Below, piece after piece: positions 33,880 to 45,566 of a DNA stretch of 64,000 bases. This stretch comes from Acanthosepion esculentum (taxonomy: Eukaryota > Mollusca > Cephalopoda > Sepiida > Sepiidae), in the NCBI GenBank assembly GCA_964036315.1, contig OZ038492.1, positions 38,580,853 to 38,644,852 on the forward strand. The letters run 5' to 3'. Each line of letters starts with the position of its first letter. Within the stretch, counting starts at the first letter, position 1. The notes beneath the pieces were generated by a model. The model was not told where the DNA came from. It was given only the letters and a program-made list of their open reading frames with translations, and did not search any database. The translations under genes were made by a program, and so were the position numbers.

Positions 33880-34645
33880 CATAAATGAATACTGAGTGTG
33901 AAAGAATAAGAAAAAAGAGAAACATTATTAAGGAGTGAGAACAATTGAACAGTAATCAAGTAGACTGTAGATAACGGTTGACATTGCATTTAAACTTTTT
34001 AAAATCAATATTGGCTGGAAAGCATGGAACTGGAAGAGATTTCCACAAGCAAGAAGTTCGAGAAAAAAAACTGTTAGCATAGAACATATGGTTACATCTT
34101 GCTAATTCAACTGTAAATTGCTGAGATCTTCTTGTTAATCTAGAACTGCGTTTAATTTCATAAAGTCTAGTTACCATAGCGCAGAATTCACGCGAACAAT
34201 TAACATATTTTTAAGAGAAAAGGCACGTCAGAGGGAAAGTGACTGAAACCGAGACGCCAAGTCAGAACCAATAACATTGCTCATTCTTATCAGGATTTTA
34301 TCAATCTCTAAATATATAGCAGGAGCACCGGATCATATGAGGTAGCAATATTCAACGCAAGGAAGAATGGTAGACTTATAAATATGTAAAATAAATTCTG
34401 GAGGAGAAATCGTCTCGGACGACACGCTGAATCAAATTTCTTGCAATTGATTCAATATGACTTTATATCAGACGAGAAAGATAACCTGGAATACAACAAC
34501 GAGTCATTCTCCTGGGGGTCAGCTTCAGCCATGCCACTCGGAGGCAGAAAGTAGTCTGTCAGGCGTTAAAATTAACAAACTATTCCTTGCCACAGTTAAC
34601 GTCAGATTGTAGGTGATCTTTTAGATCGAGTGCAAATTTGACCTT
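33880..34645 (-). pseudogene. LINE RT thumb and C-terminus
   Basis: Minus strand across frames: HSPGGQLQP, YKSTILPCVEYCYLI*SGAP, YLEIDKIL*RMSNVIGSDLA-like, SSRLTRRSQQFTVELARCNH, MFYANSFFSRTSCLWKSLPV, CFPANIDFKKFKCNVNRYLQ. The most complete tail of this lineage in the window; its 3' untranslated region matches 1200-1300. Confidence 0.85.
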
Positions 34646-34654
34646 ATTGAACTG

Positions 34655-36050
34655 ATCATTGGAGGTCAAATGTCGGAACAAATACTTATCGAATGCAAAA
34701 ATACATTTTTATTGTTTTTCTGGGTGCTTTTTAAAAAATTATTTTCCCCTTTATTATTTTATTTTTACATTTATTCCATCTTACTTTTTTCCTGACAACA
34801 TACTAGGTTTGCGGATAAAGTCACCGAGAGTTAAAGAAGGTAGCCTGAAAAAAAAATTGTCACAATACTTATCGAATGTAAACTGTAGATGAATTTTACA
34901 TTTCAATGTTAGTGAATCCTATTAACAGTTCAAGTAATAAAATTGTTTTAACTAAGAATGTTAGAACTAAAATAAATATTAATTCTGTTAAAAATAAATG
35001 AGAAATATAAAATTAAACGAAAGTCAACCATTAATAGTATCTTCCAAGATTTCACTTTATGAAAAATAAAATCCTGACAGATCTAAAACATGTATCATAT
35101 TATTACTAACTTAAACAGTTCCTGGGCTCACTACTCCAGTCTTTTGCTTTCTGAAGAATGGTATCATTAATCACTCCTGTATGGATGAAAGGTCAAATAT
35201 GATAAATGTAATTACAAGTTCTAATACACGAGCTATCATTCATGCAACCAATATCAGCATTAATATGGCCAGTCATTATGATCACAGCTTTCAGGATAAA
35301 GATTAACAACACACTCACAGTCATGTCATTCGTAGCAGTGATGCTGAAAACATTGATATCACCATCACCAGTTTAGCAAATACCATTCCGGTAAACGAGC
35401 TCCCCACTACCACATACCAAGTCATTAAGACAATCTTCTCCATCATTTCAACCCCATGGTCCGCGAACTACGTCTTATTCATGAGGACTGATTCAATTAT
35501 TCGACCCTAGAGAATTTGACCAGTCAAATATTTAGTTGTTCATTTCTTCGTTAAGCAAGTTTGACATTAGACAGATTCGCATTAAGCTTTGACTTTTGGT
35601 TACGAGCTTCCTCTATAACAGATGGCCTAGCAGAATCATTGGTGGAGTTTAGAACATTGTTGGGGCTGTTGCGTTTCACAAGCCGAAATTAAGAAAAAAA
35701 ATATACAATAGTTTTTTTTATTGTTTTTCTGGGTGTTTTTTTTAATTACTTTCGCCTTTATTATTTTATTTTTACATTTATTCCATCTTACTTTTCTTTT
35801 CTTTTTTTTGACAAAATACTCGGTCTGTCGATAAAGTCATCGAGCATTAAAGAAGGTAGCTTAGGAAAAAAAAAGAAACCATACAACGAAACATAAACAC
35901 AAAACTCACGCCTCCTGAGCCTATAGATAATATACGCCATTTTAACCAATTTGTTTACATAAACGTCGGTGTTTAAGATTTGCAAAAACTAAATATTCTG
36001 TTGGATGTTTTCAATTATTTAGACCGACATTATTTACTTACCTAGACTTC
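34655..36050. other. no gene; 160-bp direct repeat pair
   Basis: 34698-34860 and 35705-35875 are alike (TTATTGTTTTTCTGGGTG, TTTACATTTATTCCATCTTA, GATAAAGTCA.CGAG.. AGAAGGTAGC), 1 kb apart in the same orientation. The 35.1-35.7 kb interval is unassigned. Confidence 0.6.
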
Positions 36051-36054
36051 TTTT

Positions 36055-36410
36055 GTTTGCCGAAACCTTTCAGAAAATTAGCGACCATGTCTCACCTCGA
36101 AATTCTATCATCTGTCGCTCTTTGCAATGTTTGCTTTTTTACTTTCCTTAACACACACCTTTCCGCTATCTATTGGCGCAGGTTTGTCAGGTGGCTCTCT
36201 TTCCCTTTGCTACTCCTTCCTTCAATATACCCTTTTAATGCTACATTTTGCAAGGCCTCTTTCTTAATTAAGCGTATCAAACATTTCAACTCTCTTACTG
36301 ATTCTAAATACAGTTTACTTTCTGTTTCCATTTACCTTAAAATTTCCTCATTGCTTTTGCTCCCTTCACGATACCCTCGGCATTTTCCCGTAAGAACACA
36401 GTACATTTGC
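36055..36410 (-). pseudogene. RTE LINE ORF2 C-terminus
   Basis: The minus strand reads LIRLIKKEALQNVALKGYIE, then GRSSKGKESHLTNLRQ, stop, IAERCVLRKVKKQTLQRATDD and DMVANFLKGFGK. An almost full-length copy of the terminal RTE module: KKEALENL.L.GYIEGRR.RGK...YL..L..W, then the L.RATKDR..WR.MVAN.LKG.G end. The plus-strand frame over it is a shadow. Confidence 0.8.
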
Positions 36411-36464
36411 ATCGAGTTTTCACTTCATATGTAAGAAAAATGTCCAGCATTGTCATATAGGTTT

Positions 36465-38215
36465 TTCATTGTTTAAAGGCATATTAACTTCTTATGGGCC
36501 ATTTAACACCCACATTTAGTATCCTTGGGAGGATTAGTATTTTATTTCACAAAATGTATTGCTGGTAATAATTTATTTCCTGTAATATTCCCTTTTTCCT
36601 TACAAAAATGGACTGCTGGTAATAATTTATTTCCTGTAATATTCCCTTTTTCCTTACAAAAATGGACTGCTGGTAATAATTTATTTCCTGTAATATTCCC
36701 TTTTTCCTTACAAAAATGGACTGCTGGTAATAATTTATTTCCTGTAATATTCCCTTTTTCCTTACAAAAATGTATTGCTGGTAATAATTTATTTCCTGTA
36801 ATATTCCCTTTTTCCTTACAAAAATGGACTGCTGGTAATAATTTATTTCCTGTAATATTCCCTTTTTTCTTACAAAAATGTATTGCTGGTAATAATTTAT
36901 TTCCTGTAATATTCCCTTTTTCCTTACAAAAATAGACTGCTGGTAGTAATTTATTTCCTGTAATATTCCCTTTTTCCTTACAAAAATAGACTGCTGGTAG
37001 TAATTTATTTCCTGTAATATTCCCTTTTTCCTTACAAAAATAGACTGCTGGTAGTAATTTATTTCCTGTAATATTCCCTTTTGCCTTACAAAAATAGACT
37101 GCTGGTAGTAATTTATTTCCTGTAATATTCCCTTTTGCCTTACAAAAATAGACTGCTGGTAGTAATTTATTTCCTGTAATATTCCCTTTTTCCTTACAAA
37201 AATAGACTGCTGGTAGTAATTTATTTCCTGTAATATTCCCTTTTGCCTTACAAAAATGTATTGCTGGTAATAATTTATTTCCTGTAATATTCCCTTTTTC
37301 CTTACAAAAATAGACTGCTGGTAGTAATTTATTTCCTGTAATATTCCCTTTTTCCTTACAAAAATAGACTGCTGGTAGTAATTTATTTCCTGTAATATTC
37401 CCTTTTTCCTTACAAAAATAGACTGCTGGTAATAATTTATTTCCTGTAATATTCCCTTTTTCCTTACAAAAATAGACTGCTGGTAGTAATTTATTTCCTG
37501 TAATATTCCCTTTTTCCTTACAAAAATAGACTGCTGGTAGTAATTTATTTCCTGTAATATTCCCTTTTTCCTTACAAAAATAGACTGCTGGTAGTAATTT
37601 ATTTCCTGTAATATTCCCTTTTGCCTTACAAAAATGTATTGCTGGTAATAATTTATTTCATGTAATATTCCCTTTTTCTTTGCAAAAATGGACTGCTGGT
37701 AATAATTTATTTCATGTAATATTTCCTTTTTCTTTGCAAAAATGGACTGCTGGTAATAATTTATTTCATGTAATATTCCCTTTTTCCTTACGAAAATGTA
37801 TTGCTGGCAATTTTTTTTCCTGTGAGATTCTTTTTTTCCTTACAAAAATCTATAACTAGTAATAATTTTTCTTTTCCCGTAATATTCCCTTGTTCCTTAA
37901 AAAATATATATTGCTGGAAATATTTTTTCATTGCAAATATGTATTGCTGGTAATTTTTTTTTTACTATTAAAATGTATTTCTGGTACCTTCACAACAAAA
38001 ATATATTTCTAAACGTTCATAGTGTTTTGACCCCAGTTTCATTGTCACTATTTGACCATAGCTGGGACCCTAACAGGTGCTACCACCTGTTTCAGGGTGG
38101 ACCTGGGACCAACAACAATTAAGAGGTGGTTCTACGCTCTTCAAATCATTCCTGATCAGAGGCCTTCCTGGCGGATGTATTTATCGTCCTACCCAGGACG
38201 AACTGTCATGGAGAA
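36465..38215 (+). repeat. repeat family X, copy 3 (expanded core)
   Basis: Head GGCATATTAACTTCTTATGG as in copy 2. The tail contains a strong hairpin: ACCCT-AACAGGTG-CTAC-CACCTGTT-TC-AGGGT (38067-38098). It ends near ATCGTCCTACCCAGGACG, itself a five-pair hairpin. A non-autonomous element with an internal minisatellite; a helitron-like nature is possible but unproven. Confidence 0.75.
36547..37995 (+). repeat. 54-bp minisatellite, about 24 good and 4 decayed units
   Basis: Unit: CTGCTGGTAATAATTTATTT then CCTGTAATATTCCCTTTTTC then CTTACAAAAATGGA. Three unit types, by the bases before CTGG: TGTATTG, TGGACTG and TAGACTG. The third also has GTAGTAAT and dominates 36930-37620. Because 54 is divisible by three, the first seven units give an open 18-residue repeat frame, which is not a gene. 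The TAG type closes it. Confidence 0.93.
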
Positions 38216-38289
38216 TTGATATTACATAACCGTTCAATGCGCTTCTTCATTGTTTGTTAACGTAATCTTTCTAGTACCTATAATTATTT

Positions 38290-38432
38290 TTTGGGGAGAA
38301 ATAATTAATAATAATAACCTTAGATAAAAATAAATATTATTAATATTATTAATATTAATAATAATAATAATATTATAAAAAATAATAATATTAATAATAA
38401 TAATAATAATAATATAATAATAATAATAATAA
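38290..38432. repeat. (TAA)n-rich tract
   Basis: AT trinucleotide-rich tract directly before the LINE C-terminal fragment. Confidence 0.85.
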
Positions 38433-38435
38433 TAT

Positions 38436-38669
38436 GTATCTTTGAAGATATTCGAAAAGCTATCAAAATACAAGGACCTTGAAATAGAAATCTCAAAAAT
38501 GTGGCACATGGGAACATCAACAATCCCTATTGTAGTTGGAACCTTAGGATTGGTTGGAAAAGATTTCAGTAGCCCAATTGAAGGGATCCCTGGAAGTCCA
38601 TGCCTCAAAAAGATACAAAAAATTATTCTGACAAGTACAGCCCACACTTTACGAAGGGCTTTATCGATG

Positions 38670-38742
<73 letters not shown>

Positions 38743-38850
38743 CAGTGGAAAGTGTCATGATACCATTTCTAATCTTAGGTCCGTGGGCGGGACCCGGAAA
38801 GAAATGTGTAAACGGCAGATATCAAAGGAAATAATAATAATAATAATAGC
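38436..38850 (+). pseudogene. LINE C-terminal fragment with (TAA)n tail, copy 1
   Basis: KIFEKLSKYKDLEIEISKMW, then HMGTSTIPIVVGTLGLVGKD and GIPGSPCLKKIQKIILTSTA then HTLRRAL. This KY.DLEIE..KMW....TIPVV.GALG......I..I.G...L..IQK....GTA.ILRK.L module ends many retroelement RT proteins. A (TA)n array (38670-38740) interrupts the 3' part, which ends GGAAATAATAATAATAATA. Confidence 0.75.
38670..38741. repeat. (TA)n microsatellite
   Basis: About 35 TA units within the LINE tail. Confidence 0.96.
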
Positions 38851-38899
38851 CTCTCTGGTTTAACAGCTATCAATTTCCTATTACAAACGCCTTTCTAGA

Positions 38900-39240
38900 C
38901 AACGTTGTGTTATTTCAACATTCATATAGCCACCCTAAAGTTTACCGGGCAAATATGTTCAGCTTGCCTTACTTACTGTTTCGTCTGTCTTGATCAACAG
39001 CCTGAACAACGGCACTAGTATCCAAACGTCGGTCCCGATAACTCGTGATTTCGTACGAACATCGCCATCGACGAACATTTCCGTCTCCACAAATTCAGTG
39101 ATTAGGCCTTAATCAACCCGTGGTATGTTTTTCAGACACTTTCATCTCCCCTGGCTGATAACTTCAAATAATCACTTTTCTTACAAATCTTCCATGGTGA
39201 GGTTCGAACCCAGTTCTTATGGTTAGAAAGTGAATGCTCT
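38900..39240 (-). mobile_element. tRNA-derived SINE, 5'-truncated
   Basis: The minus strand opens at a (TAA)n boundary with AGAGCATTCACTTTCTAACC, then the B-box GGGTTCGAACCTCACCA (about 39203-39187). The remaining ~280 bp is a GC-moderate body. The A-box half is missing. Confidence 0.6.
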
Positions 39241-39459
39241 ATAATAATAATATTAAAAAAATGGCACAGATCCAGACTGTTGTCAAATCTCGACACTGAT
39301 GGAAAACAAAAGTCGACATGATAAGATATATTTCATCTTATCTGCCTTATTCTATCTTACAGACTTATTTTGTAGCTTCTGATCTACCATTATTCATCGG
39401 AATATACGTCAATATTACGATGCGTTATATGCTAAACAGTGGCAACAATATATATGTGA

Positions 39460-39660
39460 ACTATTCAAAGGTGTGAAATGGCAAGATTGTTTGGAATGCC
39501 GTAAGGGAATATGAAAGTGATTCCAGTGTTGACTGGAGCATTGGGACCAATCCAATGAAAACTATGTGAGTCCCTTGAAATGATGGGGATACTATACCAA
39601 CTTCGTCTCTTTTGGGCACCGTGCTTATTTTGAGGTAAGTGTAGTCTGCCTGAAGCCATT
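39460..39660 (+). pseudogene. LINE C-terminal fragment, copy 2
   Basis: KVIPVLTGALGPIQ, stop, KLCESLEMMGILYQLRLFWA. Same module as copy 1, truncated at both ends. Confidence 0.65.
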
Positions 39661-39719
39661 GTTGTTACCTGACGGATAATTTAATATACCCGTGTACTGA
39701 AAGACTTACACAGTATGAT

Positions 39720-40072
39720 GATGATGATGATAATAATAATAATAATAATAACAAATCTAAAAAAATGTCTCCCATGAGGACATCAATAATTACAGTTGTA
39801 GTCAGAGCTCTCGGATTGATAGTAAAACGTTCCGATAAACTTATTGAAGGGTAGCCCATGCCTTAAAGAAATACAAAATGAAAGTAATCACAAGTACAGA
39901 TCACACATTAAGAAGATATTTAACTATGTAAAATGTGTGTGGAATTTTTTTTTAGTTTGGTTTGTTTTTGTTTTACAAAAATGTTCAGTGGAAAATTTCA
40001 TGAAACCATTTCTGATCTTAGGTCTCTGGTTGGGACACGGAAGGAAACGTGTATGCAACAGAAATCCAAGGA

Positions 40073-40135
<63 letters not shown>
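39720..40135 (+). pseudogene. LINE C-terminal fragment with (TAA)n tail, copy 3
   Basis: MSPMRTSIITVVVRALGLIV, then decayed IEG.P...EIQ; its tail ATTTCATGAAACCATTTCTG, then GGAAATAATAATAATAATAA, aligns with copy 1. A (GAT/TAA)n tract also precedes it. Confidence 0.7.
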
Positions 40136-40136
<1 letters not shown>

Positions 40137-40139
40137 TTG

Positions 40140-41165
40140 ATTCCTTCTAATATTAAAAAATAACGCGGCAATAATGACGTAGCAAAGTAAAGAAGGCACC
40201 AACAATGGCCAAATGACGAGGGATTGGATGGTTGCAGAGTGTACTGCGCTTAAACGTTGAGCTTTCAATGGCCGCAGTGGTCAGTCCAATGTCAATAAAA
40301 GACGGCTCACGTAGCCTTAGATGCGAATTCAAGAAAACTACTTAATTATTTTCGATTTAGCGCTGTTTGTTCAAGCACATGACCGATTGCATCAACTTAG
40401 AGTAAACATTAAGATTTGATTAAAAAAATTAATACTAATATTTGTACATATTGTATGAATTTTGACAACAAAAACAAACTACTCATTTAACAAAAAAAAT
40501 GAACGAATGGAAGAAACATTTTACAAGTGGGTGAATTTGTTTTATTCATTTTATGACATTCAGGGAAGTGGTGAAATATTTCCTAGCATTTTCTTCAATT
40601 TTATTTCGATTTTTAAAAAAAGATGTCGGATAGAAGCAGAAAATATCCCAAATAAAATATTATAAAAATTATAAATCTTTAAAATATTCAGCCATATTTG
40701 TTTTTAAAGATGAGTGATGTATGAATGCATTAGCCATGAAAGAGCCGGGGAAGTGTTGACAATCACAAGATATCAGGCCCTAAAGTAGCAAAATATGTGA
40801 GATCGATCACCAGGATGACATCCATTAGATCATTTTTAAAATGACCAAAAGTCTTACTGAACATCAATTTTTTAGCCATATTCTCAGATTACTGCCATGT
40901 CACTCTCAATGCGTCGAAACGATGGTACAAATGCATGGGGGAGGATGGCTGAAATTTCTTATAGTCAGCAAAATGATGTGCTGTGAGGATTTGAATCGGT
41001 GGCTGATAGTGCTAATATAATATTAGGATAAAATATAATCTTTTGAAGGCGAACGTGGTGTTACGTTTCAAGAAGAAAAAAAGCTTATAGAAGGAACATA
41101 TTTTATGCATGCAAATGTTCCATCAAATTCTGTGAGGATAACTAATAAATATCTAACCGAGAACC
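40140..41165. other. no recognised feature
   Basis: Unassigned. The short frame at 40462-40665 has no recognised motif. Confidence 0.4.
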
Positions 41166-41169
41166 AGAC

Positions 41170-41318
41170 TGGAATTTGAACAAGAACAGAGTGGTTTCCT
41201 ACGGGACAATGGAACAAGGAATGCCATATTTGTGTTCATAATGGTCTCAGAAATCGCAATACAAATGCAGAATAATGTATACCGGTGATTTATAGATTAT
41301 GCAAAATTATTTTTTTTA
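41170..41318 (+). pseudogene. RTE LINE RT fragment
   Basis: EQEQSGFLRDNGTRNAIFVF, then IMVSEIAIQMQNNVYR and FIDYAK. Matches the RT region EEQ.GF...KGTR.AI...R...ERA...Q...Y.CFIDY.KAFD, cut just before KAFD at the palindromic element. Confidence 0.7.
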
Positions 41319-41329
41319 AATACAGAATC

Positions 41330-41425
41330 ATCGCAACACCGAAATTCCCATGTTTCAAACTGAAACATCAATTTAAATTCAATCATGAACGTAAAATACA
41401 AAGTTTCGTTCCATTATCAAGCGAT
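41330..41425 (-). ncRNA. hammerhead-like fold, U3-A8 core, left arm
   Basis: Minus strand: stem I ATCGC (41425-41421) with GCGAT (41334-41330), core TTGATAA, a long stem II region, GAAA, then stem III opening ACAT. Mirrors the right-arm copy. Confidence 0.5.
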
Positions 41426-41618
41426 GTTAAGAATAATCATTTCTAAATTCATTCACTTAATTTATAAGTCCAGACAAATTTGATATTTTCTAAATAAGTT
41501 CAAATATTAACATCCCTAAAATAAAAACGATGAAATTTTCCTTAACCCCAACATCTCAAAATATCACATTTCAGGACTTATAAATTAAGTGAATCAATTT
41601 GAAATAGTTATTCTTAGT

Positions 41619-41718
41619 ATCGCTTGATAATGAAACTGTATTTTTTATTTTAAGTTTAAATTGGATGATTGAATTTTGAGGTTTCAGTTTTGAAACATGG
41701 GAATTTCGATGTTGCGAT
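41619..41718 (+). ncRNA. hammerhead-like fold, U3-A8 core, right arm
   Basis: Stem I ATCGC/GCGAT (41619-41623, 41714-41718), core TTGATAA (41624-41630), stem II with TGAAAC/GTTTCA, GAAA (41692-41695), stem III ACAT/ATGT, cleavage-site U at 41713. The extended stem II (about 60 nt) is unusual. Confidence 0.5.
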
Positions 41719-42169
41719 GATTATATTGTTTTTTAAATAAACAATTATAATATATATGAGAGAGAGATAGACGAAAGAAATTCTACAGGTACAAAAACAA
41801 CAAAAATAATAATATTCATAATAAGACTAATAATATTTATTGTATAGTAGTAGGCATTGTGCTAAATAGAAGTAAGATGAAAAAACATTATGAAGTGGAT
41901 TCTTCGGACACGCCTGATAATCACTGTGAAAAAAAATGAAGTTGGGCGTTTTTGTTTTTGCGCGGTCGGCTTTGATGTTTTTCTGTTTTTAGATTAGTAA
42001 TGAGACCTCGTAGTTTTGGACTAATTGTTTGATACGGATAGAACGGTTTGTGGAAGGTTCTTTGTGAAAAATGCATACAAATATCTATCAGTCTATCTAT
42101 CTCTCTATATATGTGTAAAAGTGGACATTGAAGTCAACACCTAGAGGGGGCACTCTGTTTCATGCTAAA

Positions 42170-43080
42170 CGCAATCCTCAGCCCATATTTTTTTTTTGCT
42201 CAAAAGTGGAAAAACAGAAATACAACTATCGACCGGTGCAGTAACCTAAAAACAAACGTAACTACCAATTTATACAACTAGATATAAAAGAATTCAACCT
42301 TTCTATAACAGAACATATGCTAGATAAGACCATATCTTTAGCTCATTAATAAATGAAAATAAACTCAAATAAAAATCATAAAACACTCCCGAAAAGCACT
42401 ACTATTCAACAATAAAGATGCATGGATAAAGAAAGAAGGGACATTTGACACTACAATGTGAAGTTTGATTGTGCAGAGACCTGTGAACTCATAGGTATAT
42501 ATTTTCTACACAAAGCAAAATAATCGATAGAAATGATACGAAAATCTATAGGGACGACGGTCTCATAATCTTAATAAACTGTAACAAACAATACACGAAA
42601 AAAAACTAGAAAAGCAATCATAGATTATCAAACATATGGGATTCGACCTCGACATACTAATACTTATCTAAAAGAAGTACATTTTCTAGATGTCACCTTC
42701 AACCTACGAAAAGGTACATATAAACCATACAGAAAACCCAGTGATAAACCTTTGTATATAGACACAACTTCTAACCATCCGCCGTCAATGATCGTGCAGA
42801 TACGACAATCAATTAACCACAGCCTTTCCGACAATTCTTGCAATGAAACCATATTCAACGAAGATAAGAGAAGACTACAAAACAGCCCTAAAAGATAGTA
42901 GTTTCCCGACAACACTCATATACACAACATACAGTACAAAAAAAATCAACAATCATTATAAAGTTTATCCTCTGCTCCATTGATACTTAAGTATGAACAC
43001 GTTTGTCTGTCAATAAATCGAAAACCAAGTCAAAAAAATCACAACCCCGTAGTTAAGAAATGTTTCTATACAACATTTCA
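42170..43080 (+). pseudogene. Penelope-like element reverse transcriptase
   Basis: Across frames: KALLFNNKDAWIKKEGTFDT, KIYRDDGLIILNNCNKQYT (PLE RT catalytic box YRDDGL, about 42550-42600), EVHFLDVTFNLRKGTYKPYR, KPSDKPLYIDTTSNHPPS, IRQSINHSLSDNSCNETIFN, ED. The order FDV...YRDDGL......LDV.F.L..G.Y.PYRKP....YI...SNHP......I..S...RLS.NS...E.FN is PLE RT. Many stops and frameshifts. Confidence 0.85.
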
Positions 43081-43530
43081 TACACTAAGTAATGTGTTTC
43101 AAATCAGATTAATTTAAATTTAAATTTCCTAATTTTCTTCAAATAACGTTTCAGAAATATATATCTTTTATTTTTTTAAAATCCGAGACTTAACTTTTCT
43201 TTACAAATGTGGCAAAAATACACACACATATCGAATGGGTATACTATTGGTAGGTAGACGAGCGAGCGATGAACGAGAAAATTGTTTAAAAAAAAACGGT
43301 GTCAATCAACCAAAAATATAAATAAAAATGAATATAGCATTACCAGAACTTGAAAATTGCTTCGGCATGGAACTCGTAGTTGTTCAAAGAGATTTTTTTC
43401 TCCTGATAATGGCCATGTTGGCCGAAACTAGTCGAAGAATTTAACTGAAATAATAATAAAAACGAAAGAATATTAATATACAACGCAGTGTGCTTTAAGA
43501 TTTTAATTTTTTTAATATTTTTATTGTTCA
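43080..43530. other. no recognised feature
   Basis: AT-rich spacer before a long microsatellite. Confidence 0.4.
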
Positions 43531-43870
<340 letters not shown>

Positions 43871-43873
<3 letters not shown>

Positions 43874-44550
43874 TGTGTGTGTGTCTGTGTGTATCATAAT
43901 TCAATGTGTTAAAGACGCAGGTTTATTTTTTACATTCAAACCCGTGTCCAGAAATCAGCTGCATCGTATCCTTTAGTTTAGAAGTAACTCCCCGTTGTTT
44001 CTACAAAGTCAAAACAGGAAAAGTCGGAACAAATTGGATTTATTTGTTTACGATGGAGCTAATATCGATCTAATGGCACATCGGAACAAAGGAAGATAAA
44101 TAATGTTTCTCTCAATCCTGTACGGTTCGGTACTTTTTGCAGATTTCGTTGAGTCTAGACACCATCGTGGGTTTAGAAATCATTAAAAGGTAAAAAAAAA
44201 AATTTTAATTATAATATTATTACGATTACAAAATACAAAATACCTCAATCCATCACAGTAAAATTATAATCAAACAAGTAAACAAGATAATATTTATTTA
44301 GTTTTATTTCAAATTATTTTCTCAATGTTTACTGGCGATTTAACACTCTTATCACTTTTTCTTAATACTTACGATTCTTCTATTTTTCTTTCGTCATTTT
44401 TAAAAGTTTATTCAATTTCTGTGCACCAAAATCAGGTGTATTTTATACATGAAAACAACCTTTTTTCATTTTTAACTGTTTTTTCTTATATGCGTCTAAA
44501 ACGCTCTAAAGGTCTACATGTAAAAGATTACGGTTTGTATACATATCTAC
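43871..44550. other. no recognised feature
   Basis: AT-rich sequence with a short open frame (44325-44618) that runs into the next Tc1 end; nothing recognised. Confidence 0.4.
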
Positions 44551-44554
44551 AAGC

Positions 44555-45345
44555 TAAGATGGATAAATTGTCGTCTAAATTACACAAAAATGAAAATAAC
44601 ACTGACATCTCATTTTGATAGATATATTTTTCAAAATTGCACTACGATATCTTTAAATACTAAAGAGCAAGTTTATTCAAGGAATATATAGATAAATAAA
44701 TAAAGCTTCAATCTCGGCCTGCAGACGACTTCGGAATCTCCTGCATCTCTTCTAGACCGTTTCATTGTTTAAGATGGTGAATGCTGCCATAATTTTTGCC
44801 TTCAGTTCACCTTGGGTTGATCACTCCCGTAACTGCGCCCCACACATAATTATCGAGGGAGTTGCAATCTGGTGAGTTATGTGGCCAAATGGGGTTATGT
44901 GGTCGCAGAAATTGTTTGACATTCATTACTGGTTTCTCCTGCATGTTGCAGAGTCCTTTTGCTCGACATAGGGTTTCCAACTATTCAATGCTTCATATGC
45001 CTGCGCGTTGAGTTTTAGAACCTCACCAGAATATTCGGGAGTTGCTTTCTTATCAGAAAGATCATAATGAGTTTTCCGAGCTGCCGTATCTTCGCAAACA
45101 CCATTAGACTCATCCTACCTTTTTCCGAATCTTATGCACTGCCCTCAGATTGACACCCAAACGCTGTGAAATGTTCGTATTGGCGCGAATTTCAAGCAGT
45201 ATAGTCTGCCGTTTCCATATTTCTAGTTGAGTGAATTGCGTCACGGTGCTTTTTTTCTCAAAAGCTGACGCCACTATACTCTTCAGTCAAAAACATCAAA
45301 AACAATCAACGATAGAATATAAAATGAAAACAATTTACCCATAGC
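44555..45345 (-). pseudogene. Tc1/mariner-type transposase, copy 3
   Basis: Left end has GATGGATAAATTGTCGTC; the right end has ACAATTTACCCATAGC. The minus strand keeps SSRKTHYDLSDKK, NFCDHITPFGHITHQIATP and KRCRRFRSRLQAEIEA pieces. Heavily mutated. Confidence 0.75.
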
Positions 45346-45566
45346 ACAATATATTCTAATGGGGAAGAGCAAGTCCGTCGTCCATAACATAGAAGTGAGA
45401 CTGATTTTTAATTTAAAATAAAAAATAATTTAATTTAAAAATTAATTAAAAATTTAATCATTTAATTTAAAAATATAAAATGGCGACAATTTACCCATAG
45501 CCCAATATATTCTAATGGGGAAGAGCAAGTCCGTCGTCTATAACATAGAATTGAGATTGATTTTTA
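45325..45566 (+). repeat. tandem duplication of the Tc1 right end and flank
   Basis: ACAATTTACCCATAGC.CAAT plus GGGGAAGAGCAAGTCCGTCG and AACATAGAA..GAGA.TGATTT occur at 45325-45410 and again at 45485-45565, separated by an AT-only tract of about 75 bp. Confidence 0.85.

Larger units (their letters stand above)
41323..41726. mobile_element. palindromic element with hammerhead-like fold in each arm
   Basis: Arms of about 160 bp (41325-41487 and 41572-41725) separated by an 85-bp centre. Each arm, read outward, contains the same ribozyme-like series; related to 63245-63446. Confidence 0.75.

Noticed and set aside
36525..36935. 136-residue frame with seven 18-residue repeats
   Set aside because: Arises only because 54 bp is divisible by three; later units carry TAG and the sequence belongs to a non-coding repeat family.
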